Origin: Schistocerca nitens
Taxonomy: Eukaryota > Arthropoda > Insecta > Orthoptera > Acrididae
Direction of reading: 5' to 3'
DNA: 64,000 bases
NCBI RefSeq assembly: GCF_023898315.1
Contig: NC_064621.1
Span: 128,338,521 to 128,402,520, forward strand
Part shown: positions 43,836-54,723 of the stretch, piece after piece
How the letters are laid out: the number at the start of each line of letters is the position of its first letter
Position numbering within the stretch: the first letter of the stretch is position 1
Program-made: the position numbers and the translations under genes
The notes under the pieces: model-generated
Told to the model about the DNA's origin: nothing
The model's database searches: none
What the model saw: only the letters and a program-made list of their open reading frames with translations

Positions 43836-44671
43836 ATCGACTGTGCCATCAAAATATAAATTCTGCTGCAGTCAGGACTGTAAGGTTTATATTTGTGGAA
43901 CATATACCGCTAATGACGTTTTACCGCAACATATTGGTTTACTTGAAAAGACATATTTTATTTAAAGTACTTTCGGAGAGGTCACAGATGACAGAGTATT
44001 TGGTTTGTTTGACAGCTGCACGATTATATTACGACGCAACTAACGAGTGACACAATTTTTATTATTGCTTTTACGCTGTGTCTGTTTTATGTCTGCATAG
44101 TTTTTCTACATTCTTCTGGAAAGTAAAAAAATGTTTTGTGGCACAGCTACAGTGAGACAGGTATTTTTCGTAACACAGCAATAGGTTACAGTATAGTGCC
44201 TTCAAGTTCACGGCAATGAACGTAATGACTACGACATTTTGTATATGACAAAAGTAAGTACGTTGATTTTTTGAGAACTTCGTTTTTGAACGACGATAGC
44301 TACGACACTGGGAACATTTTTACCGTTAAACAATGACAGAATTTTTTTTACAGCTAGAACTATAGTTTAGCGCTACATGACAAGCATTTGAGTGATCACC
44401 TTTTGTACTTGGAACATTTTTAGAAATATTTTTGAAGTACAATGATACAGAGAAGATTTTCGGCGATACATTTTATTCTACAGTTTCAATTTGCAACACG
44501 ATATATAATTACGATATCCCTCATGGGGCTACACCTACTTTGTGCACCATGCGTGTGGCAAGCGCAAGAAGCCTTTGCTAATATGGTAGTTGCTTATACA
44601 ATTTTATACATCAGTACCATATTTTTCTAACACATGGCACTGGTCATTTAACAGAGAGAAATGGACATTTT
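43836..44671. other. Remainder of Gypsy element 1 before the LINE
   Basis: AT-rich, without a recognisable domain. It could hold the 3' untranslated part or a lost env-like region, but I see no support for either. Confidence 0.45.
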
Positions 44672-44896
44672 TTACAACGGAGGGGTATCTGTTGAGAGGA
44701 CAGACAAACGTGTGGCTCCTGAAGAGGGGCAGCAACCTTTTCAGTAGTTGCAGGGGCAACAGTCTGAATGATTGATCTGGCCTTGTAACACTAACCAAAA
44801 CGGCCTTGCTGTGCTGGTACTGCGAACGGCTGAAAGCAAGGGGAAACTACAGCCGTAAATTTTTCCCGAGGGCATGCAGCTTTACTGTATGGTTAA

Positions 44897-46168
44897 ATGA
44901 TGATGGCGTCGTCTTGGGTAAAATACTCCGGAGGTAAAACAGTCCCCCATTCGGATCTCTGGGCGAGGACTACTCAAGATGACGTCGTTATCAGGAGAAA
45001 CAAAACTGGCGTTCTACGGATCAGAGCGTGGAATGTCAGATCCCTTAATCGGGCAGGTAGGTTAGAAAATTTAAAAAGGGACATGGATAGGTTAAAGTTA
45101 GATATAGTGGGAATTAGTGAAGTTCAGTGGCAGCACTAACAAGACTTTTGGTCAGGTGAATACAGGGTTATAAATGCAAAACGAAATAGGGGTAATGCAG
45201 GTTTAATAATGAATAAAAAAATAGGAGTGCGGGTAAACTACTACAAACAGCATAGTGAACGCATTATTGTAGCCAAGATAGACACGAAGCCCATGCCTAC
45301 TACAGTAGTACAAGTTTATAAGCCAACTAGCTCAGCAAATGATGAAGAAATTGATGAAATGTATGATGAGATAAAAGAAATCATTCAGGTAGTGAAGGGA
45401 GGCGAAAATTTTATAGTCATGGGTGACAGGAAATCGAGAGTAGGAAAAGGGAGAGAAGGAAACATAGTAGGTCAATATGGGTTGGGGGTAAGAAATGAAA
45501 GACGAAGCCGTCTGGTAGAATTTTGCACAGAGCATAACTTAATCATAGCTAACACTTGGTTCAAGAATCATAAAAGAAGGTTGTATGCATGTAAGAATCC
45601 TGGAGATACTAGAAGGTATCAGATAGATTATATAATGGTAAGACAGAGATTTAGGAACCAGGTTTTAAATTGTAAGACATTTCCAGGGGCAGATGTGGAC
45701 TCTGACCACAATCTATTGGTTATGAACTGTAGATTAAAACTGAAGAAACTGCAAAAAGGTGGGAATTTAAGGATATGGGCCCTGGATGAACTGAAAGAAC
45801 CAGAGGTTGTACAGACTTTCAGGGAGAGCATAAGGGAACAGTTGACAGGAATGGGAGAGAGAAACACAGTAGAAGAAGAATGGGTAGCTCTGAGGGATGA
45901 AGTAGTGAAGGCAGCAGAGGATCAAGTAGATAAAAAGACGAGGGGTAGTGGAAATCCTTGCGTAACAGAAGAAATATTGAATTTAATTGATGAAACGAGG
46001 AAATATAAAACTGCAGTAAATGAAGCAGGCAAAAAGGAATGCAAACGTCTCAAAAATGAGATCGACAGGAAGTGCAAAATGGCTAAGCAGGGATGGCTAG
46101 AGGACAAATGTAAGGATGTAGAGGCTTATCTCATTAGACCTTTGGAGAAAAGAGAACCACTTGTATGA
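44897..46168 (+). pseudogene. LINE apurinic-type endonuclease
   Basis: Starts at the ATG at 44897 (MMMASSWVKYSG). The first part reads LRIRAWNVRSLNRAG (N-motif) and DIVGISEVQW (E-motif) but stops at TAA 45137 just after QWQH. The second part from 45209 reads FIVMGDRKSRVGKG, where the usual GDWN is changed to GDRK, then YQIDYIMVRQ and DVDSDHNLLVMN (SDH motif). After about 45730 a long charged linker follows to 46168. In LINEs this enzyme nicks target DNA. The internal stop and the altered metal-binding motif suggest loss of function. Confidence 0.85.
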
Positions 46169-46189
46169 ATATCAAGAGCTCAGATGGAA

Positions 46190-47809
46190 ACCCAGTTCTA
46201 AGCAAAGAAGGGAAAGCAGAAAGGTGGAAGGAGTATATAGAGGGTCTGTACAAGGGCGATGAACTTGAGGACAATATTATGAAAATGGAAGGGGATGTAG
46301 ATGAAGATGAAATGGGAGATACTGCGTGAAGAGTTTGACAGAGTACTAAAGACCTGAGTCGAAATAAGGCCCCGGGAGTAGACAACATTCCATTGGAACT
46401 ACTGACGGCCTTGGGAAAGCCAGTGCTGACAAAACTCTATCATTTGGTGAGCAAGATATATGAGACAGGCGAAATACCATCAGACTTCAAGAAGAATATA
46501 ATAATTCCAACCCCAAAGAAAGCAGGTGTTGACAGATGTGAAAATTACCGAACTATCAGTTTAATAAGTCACAGCTGCAAAATACTAACGCGAATTCTTT
46601 ACAGACGAATGGAAAAACTGGTAGAAGCCGACTTCGGGGAAGATCAGTTTGGATTCCGTAGAAATGTTGGAACACGTGAGGCAATACTGACCTTACGACT
46701 TATCTTAGAAAATAGATTAAGGAAAGGCAAACCTACGTTTCTAGCATTTCTAGACTTAGAGAAAGCTTTTGACAGTATTCACTGGAATACTCTCTTTCTT
46801 TCAAATTGTAAAGGTGGCAGGGTTAAAATACATGGAGCGAAAGGCTATTGACAATTTGTACAGAAACCAGATGGCAGTTATAAGAGTCGAGGGGCATAAA
46901 AGAGAAGCAGCGGTTGGGAAGGGTATGAGACAGGATTCTAGCCTCTCCCCGATGTTATTCAATCTGTATATTGAGCAAGCAGCAAAGGAAACAAAAGAAA
47001 AATTTGGAGTAGGTATTAAAATCCATGGAGAAGAAATAAAAACTTTGAGGTTCGCCGATGACATTGTAATTCTGTCTGAGACAGCAAAGGACCTGGAAGA
47101 GCAGCTGAACGGAATGGACAGTGTCTTTAAAGGAGGATATCAGATGAACATCAACAAAACCAAAACGATGATAATGGAATGTAGTCGAATTAAGTCGGGT
47201 GGTGCTGAGGAAATTAGATTAGGAAATGAGACACTTAAAGTAGTAAAGGAGTTTTGCTATTTGGGGAGCAAAATAACTGATGATGGTCGAAGTAGAGAGG
47301 ATATAAAATGTAGACTGGCAATGGCAAGGAAAGCGTTTCTGAAGACAAATTTTTTAACATCGGATATAGATTTAAGTGTCAGGAAGTCGTTTCTGAAAGT
47401 ATTTGTATGGAGTGTAGGCATGTATGGAAGTGAAACATGGACGATAAATAGTTTGGACAAGAAGAGGATAGAAGCTTTCGAAATGTGGTGCTACAGAAGA
47501 ATGCTGAAGATTAGATGGGTAGATCACATAACTAATGAGGAGGTATTGAATAGAATTTGGGAGAAGAGGAGTTTGAGGCACAACTTGACAAGAAGGAACC
47601 AGTTGGTAGGAAATGTTCTGAGGCATCAAGTGATCACAAATTTAGCGTTGGAGGGCAGCGTGGAGGGTAAAAATCGTAGAGGGAGACCAAGAGATGAATA
47701 CACTAACCAGATTCAGAATGATGTTTGTAGCAGTAAGTACTGGGAGATCAAGAAGCTTGCACAGGATAGGGTAGCATGGAGAGCTGCGTCAAACCAGTCT
47801 CAGGACTGA
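46190..47809 (+). pseudogene. LINE reverse transcriptase and C-terminal domain
   Basis: Reads NKAPGVDNIPLELL near 46360, NYRTISLISHSCKIL near 46545, FGFRRNVGTREA and FLAFLDLEKAFDSIHW (palm motif A, near 46740). An insertion of about 4 bp near 46797 shifts the frame. In the new frame (46769-47809) GMRQDSSLSPMLFNLYIE, LRFADDIVILSE (catalytic FADD, near 47055) and CYLGSKITDDGRS are intact. The end reads RRGRPRDEYTNQIQNDV, followed by QSQD and a stop. There are stops near 46328 as well. Apart from the shift it is well preserved, so the copy is younger than the Gypsy element around it. Confidence 0.88.
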
Positions 47810-47826
47810 AGACCACAACAACAACA

Positions 47827-49302
47827 TTTTGGAAATAAATTATGAGGTAAGAAGTATATGAAAGTATAAATTCAGATAGATAGGATTTTTTGGGGAACAA
47901 ATTTTGTACTAAGGGAGATCTCTGAGAATTAAATGAAGTTTTAGTTGTAAATGAAGTAGTTTTGGTTGAATGTTATAGAGGGATCAGCATGGAGGATATT
48001 ATTGAAGAGAGAAAAGAAGAAATAGAGGTATAAAATGCTCACCACAAGTACTGCAGTACCAAATCTTACACTCAAAACAGAACCTGTCCTTTCCTTTTGT
48101 GTTATTCCACTATGTGTTTATGTGAACCCTTGTGTGTCTGTGTTCGTCCTGTCTCTGAACATAAATTTGGTAGAATTTTCGTTCCTTCTAATACTAGGCT
48201 GCATTCACTATGATGAGGAATACTGTTATCCTCAAATATCATCTGTTTTTGCAACGTATTCTTTACTTTCAGAATATGTTCAGAAATTATATATTCTGTT
48301 ATGTTTTCTTTTAATACTCATGTTAATGCTAGTGTTTCTAAAGATGTTCTCATTCTTCATTTATTTACTTGTGTCATAATTCCTGTAATACTCAAGTATA
48401 TGTTTATTTTTATTCTTTTGTAGAGCCTGTATTACCACAGATGTTATCTGTATTATCCTGTTCTTTACTGTAATTATGATTTCTTTACATTTGTAATTGT
48501 ATACTTATGCTGTAAAATTTTAGTTGTATAGACACCTGTTCTACGAGTTAACTAAATAGTAGGGAACCATTTAACTGCACACATCTGTCTGTTGGTCATA
48601 CTGTATGTATAAAAACTGAGAGGTTATATAACTAACATAGTGCTTGTACGTGTGATGATAATTCAGCAAGGGACTGGTTCACAGCAGTGCTGGTTCTAAG
48701 GATACAGCAAAAAAAAAAAAAAGAAAAAAAACAGTAAGTGCGCAAGTGGTGGTTCATGGAATTGCTACATTATCATCAAGACTCTTCAATTGTGATTGTG
48801 CACCTGCACAATTACAACGGATGGCTGCTGGCCATCTCTACAAGGACTACAATGGGTCTGTACATTTTGTGGCCCATTTTTACCATAATCTCTACAAGGT
48901 TTACAGTTGGTCTGCAGCTTTGGTAGCCCAGTACTACCATAATATCTACAAGGAAAACTGTGGGTCTGCTCTGTGTTGACCTACCAGTTCTACCAATAAT
49001 CTTCAATACTCAAACTGAATCTGCTGTGGGTCTGGTCTGTTGTGTCCCATTACCAATCTTCATGTCAAGAGTCAGCATTGTGTTTCCATTGGAAGGACAA
49101 CAGTGCTTCTTCAGGACTGCATGGAGGTCTATTATTTACGCGTGCATTTTCTTTTACAGCTCAGACTTTGGACATAAAACTGTCATAGACTACTCTTCTC
49201 AGGAATGATTAGGACTGTCTGTAGGGACTGTAAGGAGAATTTTTACTTTATTGTCCAACAGTATATTAGTAATTGTGTTCATCTGATCTATTTGATATTG
49301 TT
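47827..49302. other. Remainder of Gypsy element 1 between the LINE and the 3' LTR
   Basis: AT-rich, with an A-rich run (48706-48731) and a 54-bp tandem repeat (48834-48998). The longest frame (48035-48379, 114 aa) is hydrophobic and unlike known Env proteins. I do not call it a gene. Confidence 0.5.
48834..48998 (+). repeat. 54-bp tandem repeat, three diverged units
   Basis: Units start 'atctctacaaggactacaat' (48834), 'atctctacaaggtttacagt' (48888) and 'atatctacaaggaaaactgt' (48942, 57 bp). Each contains 'gggtctg' or 'tggtctg' at the same offset. Confidence 0.85.
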
Positions 49303-50009
49303 TGTAAGTAGCCTGTTTATATATTTGTATGTTGGCAGCGCTTTAGACTACATGAATATCACTGAAAGCGCTCTGCGCCCTCTGTGGCCCTTCGGGCCTG
49401 CAGTTAGAAGATAATACTTAGCAGTGTTAGAGGTCGGAAGTGTTAGAGCGAGCAGACGGTGTAGACATCTGTCTGTCATGAAGATTTAACATTGGTTGGA
49501 CATTGATTGTAAAATCAGGGTAATGGAATAATTGACGATCATATAATTTTTTGGAACTGGATATCACGGACGATTATATAACTTTTGGAACTGAATGTCA
49601 CATGATTAAGGTAAAAATCTGCTAGATACATTGTTTGTTCCGCAAAAAAATCTTTCCTTTGCTAACCACATGCCTATTAGTAGTTATAGCCTACAGTAGT
49701 TACAATCTTTTTATTTAGCTGGCTGTATACTTGCTGTATCTGCTGTAGTTCGTGTCATGAAGATTTTCTGTAAGATAAGTGTCTTATGAAATTTGCGGGT
49801 TATCGTTAGGATTTCTTCTAATTCAAGGTCATTCTTTGGTGTTAATTAATAGTCTGAGTGCGTTATCCTTGTATATTGTGGGTCATAAGTGAATAGAATA
49901 AGTCTGAGCTGTATTTGTCAGGGAAAATTCTGTAGGTCACTGCTGAAATGATAAAAACAAGCAAAGATTCAGTATGCTCAGGTGCATTCACCAGTTTCAG
50001 AATTAAACA

Positions 50010-51430
50010 CACTCCTGGAAATTGAAATAAGAACACCGTGAATTCATTGTCCCAGGAAGGGGAAACTTTATTGACACATTCCTGGGGTCAGATACATCAC
50101 ATGATCACACTGACAGAACCACAGGCACATAGACACAGGCAACAGAGCATGCACAATGTCGGCACTAGTACAGTGTATATCCACCTTTCGCAGCAATGCA
50201 GGCTCCTATTCTCCCATGGAGACGATCGTAGAGATGCTGGATGTAGTCCTGTGGAACGGCTTGCCATGCCATTTCCACCTGGCGCCTCAGTTGGACCAGC
50301 GTTCGTGCTGGACGTGCAGACCGCGTGAGACGACGCTTCATCCAGTCCCAAACATGCTCAATGGGGGACAGATCCGGAGATCTTGCTGGCCAGGGTAGTT
50401 GACTTACACCTTCTAGATCACGTTGGGTGGCACGGGATACATGCGGAATGTGCATTGTCCTGTTGGAACAGCAAGTTCCCTTGCCGGTCTAGGAATGGTA
50501 GAACGATGGGTTCTATGACGGTTTGGATGTACCGTGCACTATTCAGTGTCCCCTCGACGATCACCAGTGGTGTACGGCCAGTGTAGGAGATCGCTCCCCA
50601 CACCATGATGCCGGGTGTTGGCCCTGTGTGCCTCGGTCGTATGCAGTCCTGATTGTGGCGGTCACCTGCACGGCGCCAAACACGCATACGACCATCATTG
50701 GCACCAAGGCAGAAGCGACTCTCATCGCTGAAGACGACACGTCTCCATTCGTCCCTCCATTCACGCCTGTCGCGACACCACTGGAGGCGGGCTGCACGAT
50801 GTTGGGGCGTGAGCGGAAGACGGCCTAACGGTGTGCGGGACCATAGCCCAGCTTCATGGAGACGGTTGCGAATGGTCCTCGCCGATACCCCAGGAGCAAC
50901 AGTGTCCCTAATTTGCTGGGAAGTGGCGGTACGGTCCCCTACGGCACTGCGTAGGATCCTACGGTCTTGGCGTGCATCCGTGCGTCGCTGCGGTCCGGTC
51001 CCAGGTCGACGGGCGCGTGCACCTTCCGCCGACCACTGGCGACAACATCGATGTACTGTGGAGACCTCACGCCCCACGTGTTGAGCAATTCGGCGGTACG
51101 TCCACCCGGCCTCCCGCATGCCCACTATACGCCCTCGCTCAAAGTCCGTCAACTGCACATACGTTTCACGTCCACGCTGTCGCGGCATGCTACCAGTGTT
51201 AAAGACTGCGATGGAGCACCGTATGCCACGGCAAACTGGCTGACACTGACGGCGGCGGTGCACAAATGCTGCGCAGCTAGCGCCATTCGACGGCCAACAC
51301 CGCGGTTCCTGGTGTGTCCGCTGTGCCGTGCGTGTGATCATTGCTTGTACAGCCCTTTCGCAGTGTCCGGAGCAAGTATGGTGGGTCTGACACACCGGTG
51401 TCAATGTGTTCTTTTTTCCATTTCCAGGAG
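50010..51430 (-). mobile_element. Tc1-like element, family A, copy 4, in a Gypsy LTR
   Basis: Left end 'cactcctggaaattgaaata' after CA (50008-50009; TA in the 5' LTR). The right end stops at 'ttccaggag', missing its last bases and about 7 bp of LTR, so a small deletion followed insertion. Confidence 0.93.
50165..51188 (-). pseudogene. Tc1-like transposase (family A), one-base insertion
   Basis: Starts at the ATG at 51188 (MPRQRGRETYVQL). The frame runs through both helix-turn-helix domains and D155 (VVFSDES) to FQQDNA, where one extra base near 50450 (ggaatgtgc, against ggacgtgc in copies 1 and 2) shifts the frame. The C-terminal third (SPIEHVWD onward) is intact in another frame from about 50445 to 50165. 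It is otherwise close to the intact copy at 25440. Confidence 0.93.
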
Positions 51431-51463
51431 CGTTGTTTCACTTTCTCAGTTATTTCAGTTTAA

Positions 51464-51856
51464 ATAAAAATATATTTAGAAATTTCTTCAAACTAAAAAG
51501 AAACGAGCTAATGCAATTAACTTTTTAGTACACTTTCCTCTGGACATTGACTACTGGAACGAGTTTGTGCTGTCGTGTGGGATGTTAGCGCCTCTAGAAC
51601 CTTGTGATTGGCTCAAGACGATAGGCAGGCGGTGTCGTTTGTGCACTTTGCAGGAAAACTTTTTTTTTTTTTTTGGGTAGCTTTGAAGCTCTTCGGTGCG
51701 AGACTTTTGTCTGGTAAGCACTTCTGGTCGAAGCTCTGGCATGTGTAGTTGGTACTTGGAACCTGTACTAAGACTGACTTCACTTGCTAGTAGTTTAGAC
51801 TTGGGAGCCTGTGGTGAAGTTGTTACTGTACCGACAGTGTGACTTCAAACGTGTCG
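51464..51856. other. Right flank of Gypsy element 1
   Basis: No gene recognised. 51561-51601 repeats part of the left flank (38789-38835). A 14-T run lies near 51661. Confidence 0.45.
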
Positions 51857-51867
51857 GATTACTCGTT

Positions 51868-52067
51868 GGCCGGCCGGTGTGGCCGTGCGGTTCTAGGGGC
51901 TTCAGTCTGGAACCGCGAGGCCGTTACGGTCGCAGGTTCGAATTCTGCCTAGGCCATGGATGTTGGTGATGTCCTTAGGTTAGTTAGGTTTAAGTAGTTC
52001 TAAGTTTTAGGGGACTGATGACCTCAGATGTTGTCCCATAGTGCTCAGAGCCATTTGAACCATTTTT
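51868..52067 (+). repeat. tRNA-derived SINE, family 1
   Basis: Complete plus-strand copy: box A 'tggccgtgcggtt', box B 'ggttcgaattctg', tail 'gagccatttgaaccattttt'. An 11-bp duplication with one mismatch (gattacNcgtt) lies at 51857-51867 and 52068-52078. Confidence 0.93.
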
Positions 52068-52099
52068 GATTACCCGTTTTCCTAGGGGACACTTATTCG

Positions 52100-52400
52100 T
52101 TTTCAGTTTACCAGTCTTGACGTTTCATATCATTGTGCGGTCTGTCGTATAGGTAAGCCAAATTGGTTCTTGGCACGACCAGGGAACAGGTGTGTCACAC
52201 ACTGAAATCTACCGTGATTTCATGGCTCTGGTTGAGAGTAAATTGCGTTCCGTCTGACTGATCGCTAGACCGTGAGATTTTGGCATTTCTTCCATGGCCG
52301 TGATTGATTCACAGGTGCCGCCTTCACGTTTGACGTCCTCCACAGCACACATCTCACCAGCTGCAAGTCACATCACCGTACGAACTTAACAGGGTAACGT
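52100..52400 (+). repeat. Direct repeat R, left copy
   Basis: About 300 bp matching 62946-63236 in the same orientation at roughly 75-80%. Shared blocks include 'accagtcttgac', 'agccaaattggt' and 'agctgcaagtca'. It may be the remains of the long repeats of an element that encloses Gypsy element 2, or a dispersed repeat. Confidence 0.7.
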
Positions 52401-53061
52401 ACTGCCGCTCCGACATTGTCAGGGTGTACAGATCTCACTCGCCACTTGCTCTCAGCTGCTCCTATGTACAGAGACTTCAGAATATTTGATCAATCACAGT
52501 CAGCGTCAGATCATTTCAGCTTGCGTTATCCACATTTTCAGGGCCAGAGTACTTGACTCACTGATCACCTAGTTAAACTGCCTTTTCCAAACAGGTGCCA
52601 TCCAGTAGAGTGTTTAATCATCTGTTAGTTGTTTAGGGAATTCAATCTATAACCTGTTTGGTATAATGCCTTTTTTGGTAAAATTAGTGTTATTATTACA
52701 ATAAATTTTGCTACATTCTCAATCAGATAAATAATCCAAACAAGTTACGTTTCGTTGAGGCGTCCCATGCCAGGATCACGGATTGATAGCACCTTCTGTG
52801 ACCGTCAGATCGCTTGCCTAGAGTAGTCATTCAGTTTGACGTCCCTTGGGCAGAATTTTGAATTGTTGGCCGTCAGATAGTAGACAGTGTTGCCTAGTGA
52901 AGTTTCTGTTTCCAATGTTTAATATAGTGCACTGGGCAGAGTAGACTCCCGTTGCTGGCGCCTAAACATAGCACTAATATTTAATTATTGTATGTGTGTA
53001 TTTTCATGTTGTGGTTGTGACTCCTGTGTCTTTTGATTGTTTATGACGTCGACTTGCCCCC
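52401..53061. other. No recognisable gene
   Basis: Spacer before the truncated LINE. Nothing identified. Confidence 0.5.
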
Positions 53062-53069
53062 CTTCTTGC

Positions 53070-54400
53070 AGCGGTGTACCGTAGGTCTCTAGAAGAGCGT
53101 AGCGTTCCGAAGCATTGGAAAAGGGCACAGGTCATCCCCGTTTTCAAGAAGGGACGTCGAACAGATGTGCAGAACTATAGACCTATATCTCTAACGTCGA
53201 TCAGTTGTAGAATTTAGGAACACGTATTATGTTCCAGTAGAATGACTTTTCTGGAGACTAGAAATCTACTCTGTAGGAATCAGCAATGGTTTCGAAAAAG
53301 ACGGTCGTGTGAAACCCAGCTCGCGCTATTCGTCCACGAGACTCAGAGGGCCATAGACACGGGTTCACAGGTAGATGCCGTGTTTCTTGACTTCCGCAAG
53401 GCGTTCGATACAGTTCCCCACAGTCGTTTGATGAACAAAGTAAGAGCATATGGACTATCAGACCAATTGTGTGATTGGACTAAATAGTTCCTAGATAACA
53501 GAATGCAGCATGTCATTCTCAATCGAGAGAAGTCTTCCGAAGTAATACTGATTTCAGGTGTGCCGCAGGGGAGTGTCGTAGGACCGTTGCTATTCACAAT
53601 ATACATAAATGACCTTGTGGATGACATCGGAAGTTCACTGAGGCTTTTTGCGGATGATGCTGTGGTATATCGAGAGGTTGTAACAATGGAAAATTGTACT
53701 GAAATGCAGGAGGATCTGCAACGAATTGACACATGGTGCGGCGAATGGCAACTGAATCTCAATGTAGAGAAGTGTAATGTGCTGCGAATGCATAGAAAGA
53801 TAGATCCCTTATCCTTTAGCTACAAAATAGCAGGTCAGCAACTGGAAGCAGTTAATTCCATAAATTATCTGGGAGTACGCATTAGGAGTGATTTAAAATG
53901 GAATGATCATATAAAGTTGATCGTCGGTAAAGCAGATGCCAGACTGAGATTCATTGGAAGAATCCTAAGGAAATGTAATCCGAAAACAAAGGAAGTAGGT
54001 TACAGTACGCTTGTTCACCCACTGCTTGAATACTGCTCAGCAGTGTGGGATCCGTACAAGATAGGGTTGATAGAAGAGACAGAGAAGATCCAACGGAGAG
54101 CAGCGCGCTACGTTACAGGATCATTTAGTAATCGCGAAAGCGTTACGGAGATGATAGGTAAACTCCAGTGGAAGACTCTGCAGGAGAGACGCTCAATAGC
54201 TCGGTACGGGCTTTTGTTGAAGTTTCGAGAACATACCTTCACCGAAGAGTCAAGCAGTATATTGCTCCCTCCTACGTACATCTCGCGAAGAGACCATGAG
54301 GATAAAATCAGATAGATTAGAGGCCACACAGAAGCATACCGACAATCCTTCTTTCCACGAACATTACGAGACTGGAATAGAAGGGAGAACCGATAGAGGT
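53070..54400 (+). pseudogene. LINE reverse transcriptase
   Basis: Reads VPKHWKRAQVIPVFKKGR, NYRPISLTSISC (stop at 53215), QQWFRKRRSCETQLALF, AVFLDFRKAFDTVPHSRL (motif A, near 53390), a stop at 53485, GVPQGSVVGPLLFTIYINDL (near 53560), LRLFADDAVVYRE (catalytic FADD, near 53645), WQLNLNVEKCNVLRM and NYLGVRIRSDLKWNDHI. The C-terminal part has LVHPLLEYCSAVWDPY and RRAARYVTGSF, and the frame ends at 54315. A frame change near 54316 leads to RTLRDWNR. Two or three stops separate it from a complete RT, so decay is mild. Confidence 0.9.
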
Positions 54401-54450
54401 ACTCAAGGTACCCTCCGCCATACACCGTCAGGTGGCTTGCGGAGTATGGA

Positions 54451-54474
54451 TGTAGATGTAGATGTAGATGTAGA
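54451..54474 (+). repeat. (TGTAGA)4, LINE 3' tail
   Basis: Four perfect hexamers ending the LINE. A short reverse-complement version ends the minus-strand LINE at 13998. Confidence 0.95.
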
Positions 54475-54723
54475 AGGGCACTGCGCTGATTTGTTAGGAC
54501 AGATTGCGATTTTCGTTTATTAGCGTAGACGTGAGTGCTGTTATTTGAATTCGTTGTCAGGAACTAAGAATCATTAGCACACGGGAGCGTTATTTTAGAG
54601 TAGAATCTGTGTGATATACGAATGTGTACTGTTTAAATTCGTTTGGATCAGAATTAGAATGCATGCTTACAAGAAGCAAGGCACGTTTGCTACAGAGTAC
54701 CGGAAGTAATTGTGTTTTGTTAA

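Larger units (their letters stand above)
44672..47826 (+). mobile_element. RTE-like LINE, near full-length, inserted in Gypsy element 1
   Basis: Contains endonuclease and reverse transcriptase and ends in 'gaagaccacaacaacaac'. A possible 7-bp target duplication, acatttt, lies at 44665-44671 and 47823-47829. The clade assignment (RTE-like) rests on motif style and is not certain. A truncated relative lies at 57542-59006. Confidence 0.85.
38836..51463 (+). mobile_element. Gypsy-type LTR retrotransposon 1, decayed, with three nested elements
   Basis: LTRs lie at 38836-39704 and 49303-51463 (the second is split by a Tc1 copy). The order inside is gag remnant, protease, reverse transcriptase, RNase H and integrase, as in Gypsy/Ty3 elements. 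Nested elements are a MITE (40952-41187), an RTE-like LINE (44672-47826) and a family A Tc1 copy (50010-51430). The LTRs are about 92% identical in a 195-bp stretch compared by eye, so the insertion is old. Many stops and frameshifts affect all coding parts. Confidence 0.9.
49303..51463 (+). repeat. 3' LTR of Gypsy element 1, split by Tc1 family A copy 4
   Basis: Parts at 49303-50009 and 51431-51463. It starts 'tgtaagtagcctgtttatat' and ends 'cagttatttcagtttaa', as does the 5' LTR. The Tc1 copy has landed in the TA of the AATAAA that is intact at 39667 in the 5' LTR. Confidence 0.88.
53062..54480 (+). mobile_element. CR1/Jockey-group LINE, 5'-truncated
   Basis: Reverse transcriptase plus C-terminal region, ending 'cttgcggagtatgga' and four TGTAGA units (54451-54474). 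It is the same family as the large LINE at 13998-20440. The left boundary is approximate and I found no target duplication. Confidence 0.88.

Noticed and set aside
48035..48379. 114-aa hydrophobic frame as an env-like gene of Gypsy element 1
   Set aside because: It is rich in L, F and I from AT-rich DNA, lacks a signal-peptide and cleavage-site layout, and has no recognisable envelope motif.
4465..51430. Family A copies as one ancient segmental duplication
   Set aside because: Each has its own TA duplication and unrelated flanks, so they are separate transpositions.
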